Source: Notospermus geniculatus
Taxonomy: Eukaryota; Nemertea; Pilidiophora; Heteronemertea; Lineidae
Length of the DNA stretch: 64,000 nt
Reading direction: 5' to 3'
NCBI GenBank assembly: GCA_002633025.1
Contig: NMRB01000225.1
Coordinates: 147,587-211,586, forward strand
Shown: positions 1-14,000 of the stretch, in pieces
Numbering within the stretch: the first letter of the stretch is position 1
How the letters are laid out: each line of letters opens with the position of its first letter
Program-made: the position numbers and the translations under genes
The notes under the pieces: model-generated
What the model saw: the letters and a program-made list of their open reading frames with translations, nothing else
Database searches by the model: none
Told to the model about the DNA's origin: nothing

Positions 1-801
1 CAATTAACCCCTTAACTCTGTGATTTTTTTAGTTAAAATTTTTCTTTCTTAAAAAAAAATTGCCAAAAAAGTATTTGACACATAAGGTTCCAGACATGAT
101 ATAACGTCCTACGCACTGTGAAGCACCATTTCCTTGCAGGGCGTACTATTACGTCTTACGCAAGCTGAGATCCTCGGGTGTTTCCGGGGATTCCCTGGAT
201 TTCGTAATGTGTAATAGTACACTGTACCCAGTTAAGGGATTAACAATGAACGCCCTCACTGTAACTGCAACTTGGCATTGTTAGAATACAAACAAATCAA
301 GCTTCCAGCAAAAATTGCAAGTGAATACCAGAAATGCTGGATGACATAAATGAAGCAAGTTGTGCAGTGCGGAACTGAATGGAAAAATTCGACAAGAGTG
401 AGTATTTTTAGACAAAAACAACTGAAAAGTTTGACTGAAAAAAAATGCATTTTCCATTGTCAGAAATCCACTCTGTTTCCATGAAACAGAGATGTAACCA
501 AGGGTTTATGGATACAAGGCAGGCACGGTTGGGGAAAGCTAACGTACTTCATTCAGTTTACTATACATTGTACAACATTCACTGTACATGCATGGGGATA
601 AGTTACGGGTCAAGAGTCAGGAGTGAACCAAAGTGTATCAATAAATCTAGGACGTACCCATGTTACTGCGCATGAATGGTCGGGCCTAAGTCACTTTGAC
701 AATTTTATAACTACCGGTATTGCCATTATGTGTAGGCCTTACATCCCAACCCAATTCTGACTGTGTTTCAACTGATATAACCAAGAACTGAGGGTGTATA
801 A
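1..801. other. Non-coding left edge
   Basis: AT-rich, no exon with splice borders in the Rab-GAP frame was found. Probably intronic. Confidence 0.4.
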
Positions 802-1155
802 CAGGGTTTGTACACCGCCTGTCTCCCAAATTTCCAGGACTTCCCAGGGCAGGAATGGCAAAATTCCAGGACACTCTGTGGCATGGAAAGCACAAAATTT
901 CAAGATACTTTCCCATACCGACTCTCCTCGAAATTGATGTGGGGAGGTGTCAGAGACCTGGGGGTGGGGATTAGGCACATCTTGACAAAGAATTACTTTT
1001 GACAGTTTTTTTCTTCATTGAAAGGGACTCAATTTTCCATGACAATTCCAGGACATCTTGGCAATTTCGCTGATTTTCAAGGATTTCCAGGCCTGGATTT
1101 TGTTAACTCGAAATTCCATGACATTCCAGGTTTTCCAGGATGTGTATGAACCCTG
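802..1155. mobile_element. CAGGGTTTGTACAC element with TTCCAGG repeats
   Basis: Ends CAGGGTTTGTACAC and GTGTATGAACCCTG. The core contains many degenerate TTCCAGGA words on one strand. No ORF of note. Confidence 0.6.
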
Positions 1156-1190
1156 GTATAAGAGTTTAACCCTTTAGGCCTCAGTGGGTT

Positions 1191-2337
1191 AATGAAATGG
1201 TCCATGGACCATGTGCTCACTGGGTTGGACATAATAGTCTAATGACAGAGTGAGGTACATGTTCTTTTTTTTTTTGGTTCGTTCTTATATAGCGCATTTC
1301 CAGTTGAACTGCTCAATGCGCTTTACATTATGTACATGTACATATCAGTTATGAGCAATCTGGGTCAAGTCATTCCCAGGTACACTTTGATGATTTTTGG
1401 GTAATGCCACCTGGCGGCCATATTGGATGTCTGATCGGGCTGGAACTTCACATGCACATAAAGGTCATCTGCAGGGGGCCACGTAGCACATTGGAGCGCT
1501 TTGGGGCAAGTCATTCCTGAGTTACAGCACTTGATGATTTTCGGGTTACGCCACCTGGTGGCCATATTGGATATCCGATCGGGCCGATACTTCACATGGA
1601 CATAAAGGTCATCTGCAGGGGGCCACATAGCACATTGGAGCACTTTGGGTTAAGGCGTTCCGGCGTTACAGCACTTTGATGATTTTTGGGTTACGCCACC
1701 TGGTGGCCATGTTTGAAGTCAAATCAGGCCGAAATTTGACACGCATGTAAAGGTCATCTAGATGGAGGTAAATATCAAATTTGAGCACTCTGCGTCAAGC
1801 CGTTCCCGAGTAATAGCACTTACTTGATTTTCAGGTTACGCCACCTGGCGGCCATATTGTATGTCCAATCGGGCCGAAACTTCGTATTTTCTAAGGTACC
1901 CCTCCAATGCATGTTTATGCAAGATATGAAGTCACTCGGTGAAATAATGGCAAACTGTGGCAGGTTCGTCACTTTTGTCGAACTTTGACCTCTGTGACCT
2001 TGAAAAGTAGGTCAAATCAAAAACCCGCTATATATGTTATGTATCCTTATTTGCTACACCTATGATAAAAATTTGGAGATGATCTAGTCATTAGTTCAGG
2101 AGTTATTGCACTTTTTGTGTTTTCGGTTTCCGCCACCTGGTGGCCAAGCTAAGAGTCGAATCGGACCGAAACTTGGTGTCGTGGGTCATCTGACCTAGGG
2201 GTATATATGTACCAAGTTTCAGATCAATAGCTGCAGCGGTTACGAAACGTGCCCTGCTAACGGACCACGACGGACGACGGACGACGACGGACGCTGCACC
2301 ATTGTAATAGCTCACCCCAGTGAGCTAAAAATGTATG
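1191..2337. repeat. Composite dispersed repeat with internal tandem units, copy 1
   Basis: Starts AATGAAATGGTCCATGGACC, ends CAGTGAGCTAAAAATG; terminal GCTCACTGGG/CCCAGTGAGC inverted motif. Interior has several diverged about 130-150 bp units around GCCACCTGGCGGCCATATTGG and a GGACGACGGACGACG tail. Copy 2 is at 47195-48067. ORFs inside are repeat artefacts. Confidence 0.8.
1259..1342 (-). mobile_element. Short poly(A) retroposon nested in the composite repeat
   Basis: Absent from the otherwise matching copy at 47195. On the minus strand it reads GTAAAGCGCATTGAGCAG … AGCGC-like … TATATAAGAAC then a poly(A) run. This resembles the common SINE 3' tail ending in GCGCTATATAA. Confidence 0.6.
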
Positions 2338-5080
2338 GTCAGATCCCCTCACAACGGCCTCCGCCGGCCTGACGAATTCGGCTAGTTCACAACCCGTTGT
2401 TAAGATGGTGCTTACATCGGCCGGTGCAGGCCGGCTTGAGGATCTGTCATCATTGAGATGTAAGCATATTGATGTTCCGCAAAATATTTAAGGAACCAGA
2501 TCCAATTTTTGTGAAATTTCGCAGGGGTCTCTGAGGAGTTTCTAGGCGGCCGGTGGCAGCCGTTATGAGGCCTAAAGGGTTAAAGAGTGTTAAAGTAACC
2601 AATAAAATGTTAGTCACAATCCCATGAAAGTTAGACATGATAGACTGCACACACGCACGCATTCAGCTTTGTATTGTCTTTCTGTTAGAGGCATTATGTG
2701 TGTTAACGCAGTCGGTTCTATGACTAGATGCTTACTGTTAGGTAGCTGATAGCAGGTTCAACAGCACTATTAGATCGCCCACGCACCTCTCGCGTATCCA
2801 GCTCCTCCCTACTACTTTTACGCTGCAAGAAAAATTCCTCATGAATTCAGGAAAATCGCATGCATCGGACCAACTCAGAGAAACAACTTCCACGTCCACC
2901 GAAACGGCCCCAATTCCATAACGCCTTGAAGAGTTGCCCCCTTCCACTTTCCTTTGTGATAGGCAAAAAGATACCCCTCAAAAGGAGTGGATTCCTAATG
3001 AGTTTGTGGTCAAAAATGGTGGAACGGTGAACACAGAGTTCAGGCCTACATTCCATTGTCCATGCACACATTTAAACTGAACACTGTTTTTATTTCAAAA
3101 GCTTACACAACTCAGAGAGTTGATCCCATAGTTCAAATAACAGCAGCAGACGTCACTGCGTTTCTTGACGGCACATCCTGGCACTTAGAGATCAAATAAC
3201 CAAACTGTACATGTAATCATGCAATGCATAAATGTACAGGCTCTGTGTTGCTGGTTCCACATGTATTCTCCAAATTTTTGCTTAGTATTTGAAGGCCTTG
3301 TGTTCATGTTGAAATATTTGCCTCAAAAATCCTATCACTGACTTAATGAATCTGTGCACTCGGTGGGAAAATACACTACATTCATGCATTCTTCACAACA
3401 AGCATGCAAGGAATAACAGGCACAGGTAAAGATCGGTAGCCGAAAAAGTCAGCAAAGTATGACACATATGCTGGGGTACGTTGCAGAGTGGAAAAAAATC
3501 TCAGCCTTCAGCATCAGATGCGAAAAAGCACAACTGGTGAAAAACTGAAGAAAATCGACGGCAGTGTTTTCAAATTAAAGCTTGGCAGCCCAACTTAAAG
3601 ATAATCTTAAAGAAATCAGCGCACTCTAAATCCGTTCCACTTCACCTACCTTCATAAGATTTTCAAAAGAATTTGTCAATGAACGTTTGACCTTGTCTAG
3701 GCGCGATGCGGACACAGATGATACTTGTGCAGGAATAATCAGCCTTCAGTTATTTTCTGTGCAAATGAAATGTTGGCGCCATTTGTTGGCACCAACATCA
3801 TACCGTACAACATAAAATTCTCTCTCACTACATATCATGCGCTGTGTAACTCGGCTGCAATGCCATCCCTAAAGCCTAGGTCACAAATCCACCGGGCCCC
3901 GTACGATTTTCCCCACCCAGCGGCTTGCCGTGGATTTTAGAGACTGAAACACAGATCTAAGATGAATTATGCCGAATATCGCCTCAATAGATAAGCGGAA
4001 ATTAGACTGGATCAAACTGGGCACCGTAGAAATTGGCCAAAATGTCTGTTTTTACTCGCCGTACGGGCCCCGGAGTGGATATGTGACTGGGGCTTAAACT
4101 GTGTGCAAATGGAGCGCCTGCCATTATTTCATTTCGAAGTCTTTGCCGTCATCATGGAACACTAGGATCATAATGATTGCTACAGATCCTTGGGAAAACG
4201 TTACAGCAGGCATACGCCAAAGCATCGTCCCCAGGAGCAGATCCACAATTTCCAAAAAGAGGGGGCGCACTGTGCTAGAAAAATTGAAATCTGTGGTGAA
4301 TTTCAATGATTTGCTCCAAACTTCAGAATTTCACGGTTGATTTTATAGATTTGTTGGCCAAAAGGGGGAACGTGCGCCGGGTGCGCCCCCTTGGATCCGC
4401 GCCTGTTTCCACAGCAAGGGTTTTTACCTCGCTCCTCTTCATCCACTCACACAAGTGCGTGTGTATGAAGAGGAGCGAGACCAAAGACCTGCTATGGGCG
4501 GATGACGCCGAAGAAACTATACACCAAGTACAGTTGAACTTTGTCATTTGCTATAAGACTAATCACAGAATTGCAGCTGTCATTTGCTGTCAGACGAATC
4601 ACAGTTAATCGCAGCTGGGCTCTCTTCCGAGTAGTAGACGAATGAGGGAAAAGCTCTTGCGAAAACGCTCTTGTAATCTGATGAGACCTACACCAGCATC
4701 AGGGAGAACTGAATGACGTTACATCCTCATATGATACAGCGGGTACAAACTGAACACATGGCGGTAAGGTAACTGATATAAAGGATGGACGGAATACAGC
4801 GAGTATTGTGCAGCAATATTTACAAAAAGATACTCAACAAAAGTATAACTTGAAATGGTATCTGGTCACTTGCCTTCGGGCTACGCTCCACAAGAGAGCA
4901 GAGACCGAAAGCATAGCGATTTTAATCCTTGGTGGTTCTAGAGGCACTGGATTGGGACCAACTAAATTACCATGGAAACATCAACAAAGTACAAAACAGG
5001 GACACATGAAATTGTAGTCATGCCTACTGATTCCTTATCCAGAAGAACCGGTTGTCTGATTTTTCAAACTGTCAACAAAC
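2338..5080. other. Non-coding stretch left of the last Rab-GAP exon in view
   Basis: Apart from the repeat at 4232-4405 I see nothing supportable. It should be intronic to the Rab-GAP gene, whose remaining exons lie further left. Confidence 0.5.
4232..4405 (+). repeat. GGATCCGCGCCTG dispersed repeat, copy 1
   Basis: About 174 bp; core ATTGAAATCTGTGGTGAATT, end TTGGATCCGCGCCTG. Inverted copies at 7419 and 45004. Confidence 0.7.
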
Positions 5081-8000
5081 CTCATTTTTCTTCTGTAACC
5101 GTTTGGTATCGCTGAGATGGACGTGTTCGTTTTGGCGTGCTTCGCACACTCTCCGTAATCCTTTCATTAAAACCTCGTTCAAGTCCTGCGCAGTCATGGG
5201 ATTATCAACCTGAAACAAGGAGACAACATACAGTAAGAAATGAACAACAGTGCCCTGTACATCACAACCAGTATGCCGGCACCTTACACCCTACCATGCG
5301 TTTTTGTCAGACAATAGGGAGCCCCTGTATGTGGCCCGCAGTGCACACGCTTAAAGTGGTCCTAAACCGCCGGGGCGAGCGAGACAGCCTCGTTTTCATT
5401 TTCCCGCGCTACGCCAGGATGAATGAACGCCTGTCAATCATCACGTCACGTGATTACTATGGAATTTACTACGCGATCACTGATTGGGCAAGTTCTGATA
5501 ATTGACAGCTGTGTGACAGCTGATTGTCAAAGCAACATGGATGCAACCCGATCACCGAGTCGAGATTTCTCCTCGATTCCGGGGAGTTTTAGCGGATATA
5601 TTCACGCCTAAGAGTGTTCAATCCGACACGAGTGACACCATTGATGACGGTGTCGGCCGGTACATGCATGTATGCCAGGCAAGTTGGTCTTTTCTCAAAA
5701 GAAACCACAGAATTCACTGACGTTACACCGGCACGGCGGTGAGTTCCGCAGTCCGGCATTATGTTAATGATGCCATACACACAAACAACCTCCTCATCGT
5801 CTTAAAACTGAGTTCTTTCTTTATTATGAGCCACTTCGATAATGTTTCTGGACAATCCACAGCCGCTGGTCGGCATTTGCTACCTTTTTAGGCCACCCTT
5901 TCCCTTCCTTCACTTCTCGCTTCGGCATCCTGTCTGCTGCGGTTTGCACGACCATCTCAGCGTTGACAAACTCAGCGAAGGTAGCGTACTGCGCATGCTC
6001 AGAAGCCAGGAGCGGAAATCGGAAGTTCCATTTTCGTGGGCGGTGAAAATGATCGGGTGCCAACTTTTGCTTGGCGGTTTAGGACCACTTTAAGCCTACT
6101 CAAGTGGATTCATGCCACAACCAAAGATGCTTCCTCAAACCGTATCTCAAAGAAGACTAGGGACATACTCAGCAAGTCATCAAAATGACGCAACACGGAC
6201 AACAACGAAAGTTACCTTAACTATCATATTGATTTCATTCTGATCCTTTTCGGTTAAAGCATCAATTTTCTTCCGAATGATCTCAGTCGCTTTAGTAGCA
6301 GGAACACCTGCAACAAATAACGGGCATTTAAGTCCACAATATTGTTTACCTTTCACTGGTACCCATAGGCCACAGTTTCATCAAACATTACGTATACGTT
6401 TTAACATCCATCCATCAAGAGGTTTCAGAAGACATCAACCTTCTTGGCCCCCGAAGAGCCATTGCAAGATGAAAATTGGGCTGCAAACCATGGCTTCCAC
6501 CAGCCCCTACTGCTGCCAATGGCTCAAGTATGAGAAAACTTCAACGTTTGGTTCTCTTATAAATAGCCTACTCACCGTCAATATCTTGGCACAGTTTGTT
6601 TAGTTGGTGCATTGGACACAATTCACACACCACATGGTTCTTGGCACATTTATTGAATGCAGCATTGAAGGCCTGTTTCAGCGCTAGCATAATTTCCTCA
6701 ACCTACAAAACAGAGTGTAAACGTCAACAACATCTGTAGTTTGAAATCTGGTTCAAACTCGTCATACAAATACAGTACTGATGGTAACGTCTGCTGACAA
6801 AATGTGAACACAGGAAAGCAAAAGAGACCGAATCTCGCAACTTAATGATCAAGGATTGTGAAACTCACTTGCGTAATTGCCATTGGCTATTAAAGGACCA
6901 CTGTATTGCATCTTTCTGTCGACAGCCGGCGCCACCGGCACCATGCTCCAATACTGTAGTTAAGCCTTTCGCCCCAGTGTTGGAGAATGTATGATTACAG
7001 TCTCGGTCACCCAGCCGCTGGGGATCGAACAAGTTTGTGTAGCAGTACTGCGGAACGAAACGGCTGGCTGCGCGAGACTAGTTGCATGCGGTAGTTTACC
7101 AAGTCGTTAATAGAGGTCTCCCCCTTAACGCGGGTAGGTGTAACGCAGGTTTGGGAAGCAATACTGTGGTCCTTTAAGGCTCATTTTCACTACTGCAGAT
7201 GCCGCTGCGGTTAGCGGCAAGCGGGGTGGTTTTCACAGGCATTGGGATAACTAACACACATGTTATGTTGAGCCATTGAAGGATCATCCAAAGCCCTGTG
7301 AAAATGGCACCGCTCGCGGCAAACCACGCCGGAATCCGCTGTTGAGGAAAAGGCCTTTACTCCCCCTATTTGGCTATGAAGAAGTATAACTGCAGTACCA
7401 GTTACTTCAATCATACTTCAGGCGCGGATCCAAGGGGGGGCGCACCCGCCGCACGCCCCCCTTTCGGCCAAAAAATCTTTAAAATCGACCGTGAAATTCT
7501 GAAATTTGGAGCAAATCATTGAAATTCAACGCAGATTTCAATGTTTCTAGCACAGTGTGCCCCCTCTTTCTCGAAATCCTGGATCCGTCCCTGTACTTAC
7601 AACTGATTCTGTGGCACACTGGAATACATAGCAAGTGAATACACTGGTTCCTTGTCCAGGGTCACGGGATATGAAACCAAAATGCTCTGGATGGCGCGTA
7701 CCCTGCAGGAGAGAACACAAAGTCAAACATCACTCAGTATTCAAGGTCAATAATACCGGTTATAAAATGATGATAATAGTTTTGGTGTGCCGTACACCAT
7801 TGACCACTTTGGCATGCTCAGTGACACTTAAGGCCAGGGACCAGGAACAGTAAAGTAGTTCAGGGAAGTTTGCTGTAACGCCAAGATAACAAGTGGGTTT
7901 TTGGTCTCCTCTTGAAGACAGGGATGCTAGTATTCAAGGTCAATAATACCGGTTAATGACGTTAAACAATTTTGGTGTGCCGTCCACCGTGTCCACTGGA

Positions 8001-11000
8001 TGATCAGTGACACTTAAGGCTAGGGAACGGGAATGGTAGTAATTCAGGGAAGTCTGCCATAACGCCGAGATAACAAGTGGGTTTTTTGTCTTCTCTAGAA
8101 GACAGGGATGCTAGGCCTGCAACAAATTACTTTTGGTAGAATGTTCCGGAGTCATGGAGCAGGAGTAGCACCTGAATAGGCCCTGTTGTCACAGGAGCTT
8201 AACCTGCTCCTCGGCTCACACAACAGCAGCCTGTCACCTGATAGAGAACACATGACGGTTCTATGAGCAGGACTGTGGCCTAACATGATGACGGAAAGAA
8301 ACTCCACAAAGACAAGCTCCTAAATCAAACCAAATCTTACCTGAGAGCAAAACGAAATATCTTTGAATCCCCGACTTAACATCACAGTTTTCTGATCAGT
8401 GCTAATCAAACACACCTCATCATCCCCAATCTGGAACAACATCACACAATTTTCGCTCGTACTCGACGGCAGCAGACATTTATTCAACGTGTCCTTCATC
8501 AAATTTTCTGTATCCTTCGCGGGTATTAAACGTCCACTGTCTGGATTCTTCGTATTATCATTGCTATCCGTAGTCCGCAACTTGGAGATTTTCAAATCGT
8601 CCGAAAGTTTCCGCCGAATTGGTTTGATCTGTTCCGTACTACTGTCCTTATCGGAACTTGTACTATCTAAATTATCACCACTCTGACTTGAAAGCGTGTC
8701 AGAACTCTTATTCGAACTAGTCGATTTTTCTAAATCGCCATTCTGCTTTTTCAGTTCGTTCTCCATGATGGTAACATTTCCTTCTAAAGTCATAGGAAGA
8801 CTTCGTACGCTCGTACCGCTACTGTGCCGTTGGCGATCGCCGTTACCGTCCTTCTCTGCCGCTTTGTTGAGAAACTTATCCACAATCTCATCGATGAAAG
8901 TCGGTGGGGCCTTCTTGTTGGGAACTGACACCTTCCCTGTGTACAGGACCTCGAAGAAACTGTGCCCCGCCTTCATTAAATCGCCCATGTTTTCGACAAC
9001 CTTGCCCTCCTTCAGGTTGCCCGGGCACTGTTCCTTGACGGCCTCTTTTGTGGCATCCCTAATCGCCTTGAACAGCTCTGGGACCTGGAAAGAGAAAGGG
9101 CAAAAAAATGATGAATCAGACGTTCTGCAACCCTGGCGAGAGGCAGAAGACGATTGAATGTTGCACTCAGGACCTGCACCAGTGACCTTGGTCAAATTAT
9201 CAAGGTTCTGACAACCTAAAAGAGAAAACAACAGCAGAAGGTGTAATCGGGTAATTTTCAAGTCTTGGGAAGCAACGGGAAAGTGATCTGCTGTCATACT
9301 GATGGAGAGCTTCACGGATGACCTTCAATCTGTCACAAAGTTGAGCTTCATTGGCCATGTGAAAAAAGACCATCAGCAAAGGGTCAAAGGAGTCATACTC
9401 TTAGGCCAGCAGCACACTTGGTGATATCGCAAGCGATCTGTCCCCAAGGGAGCTAAATCGGATTTGACGCCAGGTGTGTGAGGGACAGCGATGCATGGAA
9501 TCCTCTTGCCAGTCATGCCAGTGATGTTCGCCCGATGTCAAAATACACCATAAGCTGATATCGCCTAGACTGCGGTGGCTGGCAGGAAGATCGGTGGCAA
9601 GTACCGGTAGATGGCTTGGGATATTGCCTGGTGTGCTGCTGGCTGGTTCAGAGACGAGGTGTACCTGTAATCATCGGGCTAGAACCGCCGTAAAAGCAGC
9701 AATTACACACCAACGCATTAGAATCATCTAGAGATGACATAGCATGTTATTACCCAAACTGTAACTAAACTAAGTATTGATTTCCGAACCTATCCATCCG
9801 CTGCAGGATCTGATATCAATAAACTGAATGTGGATTATCATTGCCTGCAGATACGTGGAAGAAAAGAGCAGAAACATCAATGACAGCATGTTAATCACAA
9901 GGTCATGGTGAAGGTGGGCGAAAAAAGAGTCAGGAACAACAGGTTTCAGGTGTCAAAGGTTAATCTATTCTTGGTGTTCATGATCCAGAAATCATTTTGC
10001 CATTTGTGACCCTCCACAGCAAAACCAGTTGTGTGTCGCTCTTAGCTTGGCAGGTTGAGACCAAATGTTTGTCACTTTCAATATTGTCTGCCTGTTATGA
10101 AATCTGAAATAATCTACTTCTTCCATTTTCTTGTTTTTTGTGCTCTGTGTTGGATTTCCATTCTCTTGTGTTGTCATCTTAGTTCGTTGCGGCTCACCTT
10201 CTGAGCGACATTCGACTGGTCTTGCTGTGGAGGGTCACATTTCAGGGTACGGTTTTTCTGACCAATTAAAGCCAGTAGCACACCAGGCGATATCGCAAGC
10301 GAGCTAATCACCAGCGATCATCTCGCCAGCCATAGACGAGATGATGCCAGTTTTGGTATTGCTTGATACATGGGCGAGCATCGCTGGCGAGAGGTTTCTG
10401 CGCATTGCTCTCCAACGCACACCTGCCGTCAACAGCTGATTCGCTCCGTGGCGAGCAGATCGCTTGCGATATCGCCTGGTGTGGTGCTGGCTTAACTGGC
10501 ACCTCTATCCGAACTGCAATGAGTAATCGATCCTGTGGGGAATCATAAACTCCCAGAAGGAGTAATAGAAATCAATAACGGCAGTCAAAATGGCCAGTGT
10601 TACCAAGATTTCTTTAAGGGGAAAGCAAATATCTTCAATAAAATATCGTCCACTTTCCATTCCCCGTTACCATGATTACAGAAACTGTTTAGTTCGGTAA
10701 TAACCTGTGTTTGTTGAACAACCCCTTTGGTGAATAATCGGGAAAGTGAAATATTTAAACAACAATATTGTATTTCCTCCCTTGAGCAATGACTTTCTGC
10801 CCTTATCTCTGAAGGCTGGTTGAAGAAGATGAGAGTGAGACATCATTATGTATGAGATTTGCCTCGGGAAGTTCGTCTGGTGCCTGGGAAGAAAGACAAT
10901 GATGTGACAGCATCCTGAAAAGTACATATGGCCTTTTGTGCACCTAGGCCTACACCACCACAATCAAAATGTCGGTAGCAATTAGTAAACATCCAACTTT

Positions 11001-14000
11001 AATTGATATCACATTTCATGCTCGATCATTTTTGCTTTTTAATGACTACTGTATCCCATGCCAACGTTGGCTTTTGTACTATAAGTTATAGTATAACTAC
11101 ATGTAATGTCACATGAGAATCTTTAGTCTTCGTCCATGTGCAGCTGACCACTGCCCTCAGGAACGAAGAAAGAAGAATGGAATAAAGGTGAAGGAACAGT
11201 TGTGCCGAGCGCCCCAATGCAAAGGGAACTGAACAGACCACTGCTTTGATCCGCCAAGAAAGGAGCAAGGGGTGGAAGGAACAGTTTTGAAGTCATTGGT
11301 GCAGCGCCGCCGTCCCAATGCAAAGAGAGCTGCATGAACAAGGTCATTGCCTTGATCTGCCAAGAAAGTCAAGGAAGGGATGGAAAGAAGGAACAGTTTT
11401 GAAGTCATTGGTGCAGCGCCCCAATGCAAAGAGAGCTGAACGAGACCATTGCCTTGATCTGCCAAGAAAGAAGCACGGGATGGAATGAAGGAATAGTGTT
11501 GAAGCCATTGGCACCAAGAGCCTTCTGCAGAGCTCCAAAGCAAAAGACACAGAAGACTGTTTGCACAACGACTTCAAAACAGTTTGTTCCTCTCATTCCA
11601 CACCTCCTCCTAATCTTGGCAGATCGAAGTGTTGTTGCTGAACACCAGCAGCAACGCTTCGATCTGCCAAGAAGGAGATGTGGAATGAGAGGAAGGAGTG
11701 TTTTGAAGTCATTGGTGCAAACAGTCTTCTGTGGAGCCCAAGCATGGGAAGAAAGGAATGAACAGTTCTGAAGTCACTGGTCTAAAGCTCCAAAGCAAAG
11801 GGAGTTGAACAAGACCATCCCCTCATTCCCCTCATTCGACAGCCGGCGCCACCGACACCAGTCTCCAATACAGTGTTGGAGAATGTATGATTACACTACA
11901 ATGCACGTAGTAGCATGCATGGTTTACCAAGTTGTCAATAGAGGTCTCCCATAACGCGGGTAGGTGTAACGCAGGATTGGGAAGCAATAGGCCCTACTGT
12001 GGTCCTTTAAGAAAGCAGAATGGGGCGGGGAAGGAATTGTTTGAAGTCATTACGGGTAATTGGTGCAAAGAATATTCTGCAGCTCCAAAGCAAAGATAGC
12101 TGAACACAACCATTACTGTAGTCTGCCACGAAAGAAGGGGGATGAAAGGAAGGAACAGTTCTGAAGTCATTGGTGCAAATAGTTTTCTGCAGAGCTCGAA
12201 AGCAAAGACAGCTGAACACGACCATTCATCTGCCAAGAAAGAAGCGGGGGTTGAAAGGAATTAGTGTTTTGAAGTCATCGGTGCAAACATACTTCTGCAG
12301 AGCAGCAAAGCAAAGAGATCTATCAGTCATCAGCATTCCTACAGCAATATGAGAGTTGGCAGGAAAGACACTGCTATTTACCACCAAAAACATATCAAAA
12401 GTAGCATGCAATCAGTCACTCTATGATATTATCGACATAATAACCAATGGCTCCGAGACATTTCTTAGGACATCTCATCTCATAGGACATACCAATTACC
12501 TAAAAGAGGGTATTATGCAAAACAATGTCGACAAATGAACAGGCATTCCTATATATAGACTGAACGAGATATTTCCCATAAATATTGGAAGACAATTACG
12601 GCACATTGAGGTCTCTAAGTACACCACTTTATTTCCATCCATAAGTTCACTGCACAGGAAGGAAAGTCATGTGATAAATTTCCTGGTCATCATCGTTCCA
12701 GACAACCATCGAGGAATGCACCAAAAATAGCACGGCAAAGTTCGTCAGATATTCTCATTAGTCATGTGAGTGTCTCAGTTTTATGTGTCCCTTTGACATT
12801 TTCTGGTGCATTCCTTTGAAGGTGTTTTGACATTAGCCATGTATCTCACAAAAAATACAAAACTAATTGGTTGTGAGGCACGCTTTTTTCCTTCATGATC
12901 AGATAACTGGCACGTCGTCAAGTGAACACCTCGCCCAGGTTCTGAAATCCATGATGTATAGCACATCCCTCTCTCTATCAATGTCTGTTTCCTCTGGTAC
13001 ATAGGTAAATGTTGTTCCACGATACAACCGAGGGGTAATATATATCATTTATTTTCGTACAACAGAAGTACAAAAGTAGCGAAGGTGCAGTGTGGTATTA
13101 CATACAATCAGAAAACGGTGCCAGAGAGAAAAGGATCCACCACAGCACACATGTGGTGGCGCACTACATCGACCACGACATCACTTGAGTAATGGCTTTA
13201 TTAGGCCTAACCTGTGCACAGTATATTGATGAAGTCTTCTAATTCCGCCTGATTGAACAGCGAGTAATCATGGCTGTCCCTCATAGACATTATGTCTTTT
13301 ATTGCCAACGTGGTACTCTTCAGAAAAAGCATCACAGATCGTCAAAAGTTTACGCAATCCAAATCTCGTTGGAGATAGAATGACTATGTCGTCTGCATAA
13401 GCGAAGGCACCGCAAAAAGACAGCCCAATGTAACAACCGAAACCGCTGGATTTCAGCTTACACAGAAGTTCATCAATATAAACACAGAATAGAAGCGGAG
13501 AAAGGACACCACCCTGCTTAATTCCATTCCTGGCATAGAAAGTTTTGCTATCACTCATATTCCACCTGACTGCAACTTGTTGATTTGTATACAGAATCGC
13601 CAAAAACCTAGCGATAAGTGGACAACACCCTTTTTTTACCAATAATTGAAACAATTTAACATAATGAATCCTGTCGAACGCTTTACTGGCGTCAAGAAGC
13701 ATACAGTAGACTCCTGAACCCCTCTCTCTATAGTACTGAATAGTTTCGTTCAATACAAAAGTGCACTGCCCCGTCGAGCTTCTGCTTTTAAATCCAAATT
13801 GTAAGTCACACGATCTAAAAATATCACAGTTTTTTTCTATGAGAATATAATCCAACAGTTTACCCAAAATGCTACTCAACGCTATGCCTCTATAATTGTC
13901 TGACTCATACAGTGATTTTCGTTTGTTTTTTGGTATTGGCAATATTGTCGACTTTTGAAAATCATTTGGGATGAAAGCATGAGAGAGCATTGCTGTTAAC

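Larger units (their letters stand above)
11160..12330. repeat. Degenerate about 110-bp tandem array (minisatellite)
   Basis: Around ten units built on GAAGTCATTGGTGCA, CAAAGCAAAGAGAGCTGAAC and GATCTGCCAAGAAAG, spaced roughly 100-120 bp. One part is inverted (11590-11692) and a TTAA MITE copy interrupts it at 11829-12010. Long overlapping ORFs here arise from the repeat period. Confidence 0.75.

Noticed and set aside
1365-1643. A 92-codon minus-strand ORF with two similar halves
   Set aside because: Both halves are units of the composite repeat, and the other copy at 47 kb is broken.
2738-3071. Minus-strand ORFs as the next Rab-GAP exon
   Set aside because: They do not resemble the region following HVHL in TBC1D1/4 and lack convincing acceptors in the right phase.
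8696-9157. A 153-codon plus-strand ORF
   Set aside because: It is antisense to the second Rab-GAP coding exon and is explained by that exon's codon composition.
11123-11771. Several overlapping ORFs of 60-128 codons on both strands
   Set aside because: They lie in the 110-bp tandem array and simply follow its period.
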